DNA of 64,000 bases from Strigamia acuminata. Taxonomy: Eukaryota; Arthropoda; Chilopoda; Geophilomorpha; Linotaeniidae. Under the pieces are notes generated by a model that saw only the letters and a program-made list of their open reading frames with translations, was not told where the DNA came from and did not search any database. Location: the NCBI GenBank assembly GCA_949358305.1, contig OX442320.1:4294259-4358258 (forward strand). Reading direction: 5' to 3'. Shown here in pieces: positions 61,204-64,000 of this stretch (positions are counted from its first letter, which is position 1; each line of letters begins with the position of its first letter). The position numbers and the translations under genes are program-made.

Positions 61204-61881
61204 GTACTCGACTCGAAAACGAGTCGAATACGAATTCGCATTCGACTCGAAAACGAGGCGAATACGATTTTGCGTTGAAGAAGGGCAAAATTCGCATTCG
61301 ACTCGAAAACGAGTCGAATACGATTTCGCGTTGAAGAAGGGCAAAATTCGTACTCGACTCGAAAACGAGTCGAATACGATTTCGCGTTGAAGAAGGGCAA
61401 AATTCGTACTCGACTCGAAAACGAGTCGAATACGATTTCGCGTTGAAGAAGGGCAAAATTCGCATTCGACTCGAAAACGAGTCGAATACGATTTCGCGTT
61501 GAAGAAGGGCAAAATTCGTACTCGACTCGAAAACGAGTCGAATACGAATTCGCATTCGACTCGAAAACGAGTCGAATACGATTTCGCGTTGAAGAAGGGC
61601 AAAATTCGTACTCGACTCGAAAACGAGTCGAATACGATTTCGCGTTGAAGAAGGGCAAAATTCGCATTCGACTCGAAAGCGAGTCGAATACGATTTCGCG
61701 TTGAAGAAGGGAAAAATTCGCATTCGACTCGAAAGCGAGTCGAATACGATTTCGCGTTGAAGAAGGGCAAAACTCGTATTCGATTCGAAAGCGAATCGAA
61801 TACAATTTTGCGTTGAAAAAGGACAAAAATCGTATTCGATTCGCTTTCGAATCGAATACGAGTTTTGTCCTTTTTCAACGC
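61204..61881 (-). repeat. 56-bp hairpin minisatellite, right array, second unit
   Basis: This is the offset copy of 46072-46749. Confidence 0.93.
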
Positions 61882-62002
61882 TTGGGAAAAGGACTCGAAT
61901 GCGCCTCCACGTTGCAATGCGCATTTGTGTAAACGATGATGGAATCCCCTGCTTAAATACTGGCTATCGCGTCACGTAACAGCAACGTGCCACGTCACGT
62001 AA

Positions 62003-64000
62003 TTGCAACGTGCCGCGCTATGCCACACAATGTGCCGCCGCGATAGGCCATTGAACCCGAATGTGTGTGATGCGAAACGCGCGAGTACGCGCGCGGAGAA
62101 CGCGCGGCAATGCTAGCAACAGGAGCGCAACTGCCCAAGAAATTGCTCAACAATAAAAGGCGCGTGGAAGCACGTGCCTGAAACAATAGGCACTTCAAAT
62201 AAAGTTATTGTTAAAAAACGGGCTTGAAAACCAACAATTACACAATAATTAAGGGGCAAGAAATGAACTTTGCTGCAATGCAAAGTTCTCAAAATACAGA
62301 GAAATGAAAGTTACACTTGTATAAAGAATTGACAATGTTTGAAACCAATAAAAACTACAAAAACACACTTGTAAAAAACCCAAAACAACCCCCAGAATGA
62401 ATTATTTGACTCAAATTAACCCTAAAACGGTCTTGGAGGTCGTGCAGACGACAGAGAACGGATCGGAAGGTTGCTAAAACCTGACACCAAAACTAGCTAT
62501 GGGACAGCTAGTTAGAAAACAGCTTTTTCATCAATCATGAACGCTGAAAACCTCACCCAGGGGTAGAAAATGATGGAGAGAACGTTTTCGCCATCTAAAA
62601 CGGTCTAAAACGGGTCTAAAATGCCTAAACCGGCGCCTGGAACGTGGCGCAGTTGTTGGGTCAAATATTGTCAAAAATCAGTGGAAATTTGTCAAATACT
62701 GGCAAAAATCTGCTGAAATTTGTCCAAAATTGCCAAATTTTGGCGCAAGTTACGTGAGGTTTGCGCGCATCCAACTATGACGAAAAATCCATGCGTGTGC
62801 ACGCGCGATTTACTGGCGCGTTGGAAGCGTTAAAATAAATTTTTCCAATATCTAACACAATTTGCACCGAATTATGGCAATTTTTGACAAATTTACATGG
62901 ATTTTTGCCAGTATTTGACAAATTTCTACGGATTTTTGACAATATTTGACAAATTCCAGACAAATTTCAGACAAATTTCAATTAATTTTAGAAATTTTAT
63001 GAGAAATTTCAGCAAATGTTTGAGGATTGAGGAAATCTTCTGAAATTTGTCAAATATAGGCAAAAATCTTCTGAAATTTGTCAAATACAGGCAAAAATCT
63101 GCTGAAATTTGTCAAAAATTGCCCAAATTCCGTGCAAGTTTTGCAAGTTTTGCGCGCATCAAATCGTACGCGCGTCTATACTATTGCACGAGCGCATTGA
63201 CGCGTGATGAACACCGACCACGTTTACGAAGTGAATTCGAGCTACAAAAGTATCGAGTCGCCATTCTATGATGGAAAAAAAAAATTAAGTGTAAACAAAC
63301 AAAATAAAAACTTTAATATACAAGAAACGTACAATTCCACTCAACTTTGTTTCAAATTTTATTTATTGGATCATTGAAAATAAACAGTAGTGTTGTGCAC
63401 TGTACGCTTAAGTGTATACCGGCGATGCGTTGTTTTGTGGTGGGGATTTGCCTCGATAATTGATCTTTTCTCTTTGTTTGCAATATTTTTTTGGCCTTTT
63501 TTGTTGATTTTTCGGTTTGAAATTGTTTTTTTCCGGTGTAATTTAAGTGGTGGAAGGTTGTTGGCGTGTGTTGAGGGTAATTTTGGCGGTTTTTGGGTCG
63601 GGATTTGGGGTTTGATGCAGCGGATAGCGCATGCGAATCGCCGTCGACCGTAGCATTAGCAATTGCAACGTGCCGCGCTATGCCACACAATGTGCCGCCG
63701 CGATAGGCCATCGAATCCGAATGTGTGTGATGCGAAACGCGAGTACGCGCGCGGAGAACGCGCGGCAATGCTAGCAACAGGAGCGCAACTGCCCAAGAAA
63801 TTGCTCAACAATAAAAGGCACGTGGAAGCACGTGCCTGAAACAATAGGCACTTCAAATAAAGTTATTGTTAAAAAACGGGCTTGAAAACCAACAATTACA
63901 CAATAATTAAGGGGCAAGAAATGAACTTTGCTGCAATGCAAAGTTCTCAAAATACAGAGAAATGAAAGTTACACTTGTATAAAGAATTGACAATGTTTGA
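62003..64000. repeat. 1.66-kb tandem repeat in the second unit (cut by window end)
   Basis: The first copy spans 62003-63662. A second starts at 63663 and leaves the window. Confidence 0.93.

Larger units (their letters stand above)
55470..63150. repeat. Palindrome of about 7.7 kb, second copy
   Basis: This is the same structure as at 40338-48018, offset by 15,132 bp. Confidence 0.93.
54013..64000. repeat. 15,132-bp higher-order repeat unit, copy 2 (cut by window end)
   Basis: This is equivalent to 38881-48868 of copy 1. The only difference I noticed by eye is T in copy 1 against C in copy 2 at 42615/57747 (TATATGAGG against TATACGAGG). Such identity means a very recent duplication, active homogenisation, or an assembly effect. 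Confidence 0.95.

Overview
This window is animal nuclear DNA, most likely from an arthropod and possibly an insect. It has spliced genes with GT-AG introns, AATAAA poly(A) signals and no operons. The aldolase gene ends in two alternative last exons, an arrangement known from Drosophila Aldolase, and the aldolase and U2AF2 products look insect-like. The species cannot be named from the sequence.

Positions 1-23,700 hold seven compact housekeeping genes in strictly alternating orientation: aldolase (+, 5' end cut off), SKA1 (-), ARP6/ACTR6 (+), NCBP3 (-), SMPD4 (+), U2AF2 (-) and a KIF22/Kid-type chromokinesin (+). I rebuilt the exon chains by hand, and every chain keeps frame to its stop codon. 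Predicted lengths are 248, 395, 368, 804, 450 and 587 aa for the six complete genes. Three pairs are head-to-head across short gaps of about 200-480 bp: SKA1/ARP6, NCBP3/SMPD4 and U2AF2/KIF22. Nearly every long intron is filled with its own A+T-rich minisatellite. Two GTGCGTTC-ended MITE-like elements, one split by a third element, lie between SMPD4 and U2AF2.

Positions 24,241-38,880 are retrotransposon territory. The first element is a complete, young Ty3/gypsy-type LTR element on the minus strand, with 166-bp LTRs differing at one base and a 5-bp AAATT target duplication. Its gag-pol frame is broken by a TGA that sits exactly at a zinc-knuckle cysteine position. The second is a larger plus-strand Ty3/gypsy-type element with a probable 5' LTR, a leader of about 2 kb, gag, and pol in the -1 frame. 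The gag/pol overlap carries a GGGAAAC slippery heptamer, an 8-nt spacer and a 7-bp stem. No 3' LTR was found. A 387-aa ORF with CxxC motifs follows it.

Positions 38,881-64,000 are a higher-order repeat. A 15,132-bp unit (38,881-54,012) begins again at 54,013 and runs off the window nearly unchanged. Each unit holds a palindrome of about 7.7 kb. The palindrome core is seven intervals of a 540-bp satellite, which itself contains inverted arms. Inverted arrays of a 56-bp hairpin minisatellite flank this core, and TATA-like, CACGTG/ACGTGAC-rich segments pointing inward flank those arrays. A 1.66-kb tandem repeat follows. This nested inverted structure is the most unusual object in the window. Its open reading frames look like by-products of stop-poor repeats rather than genes.
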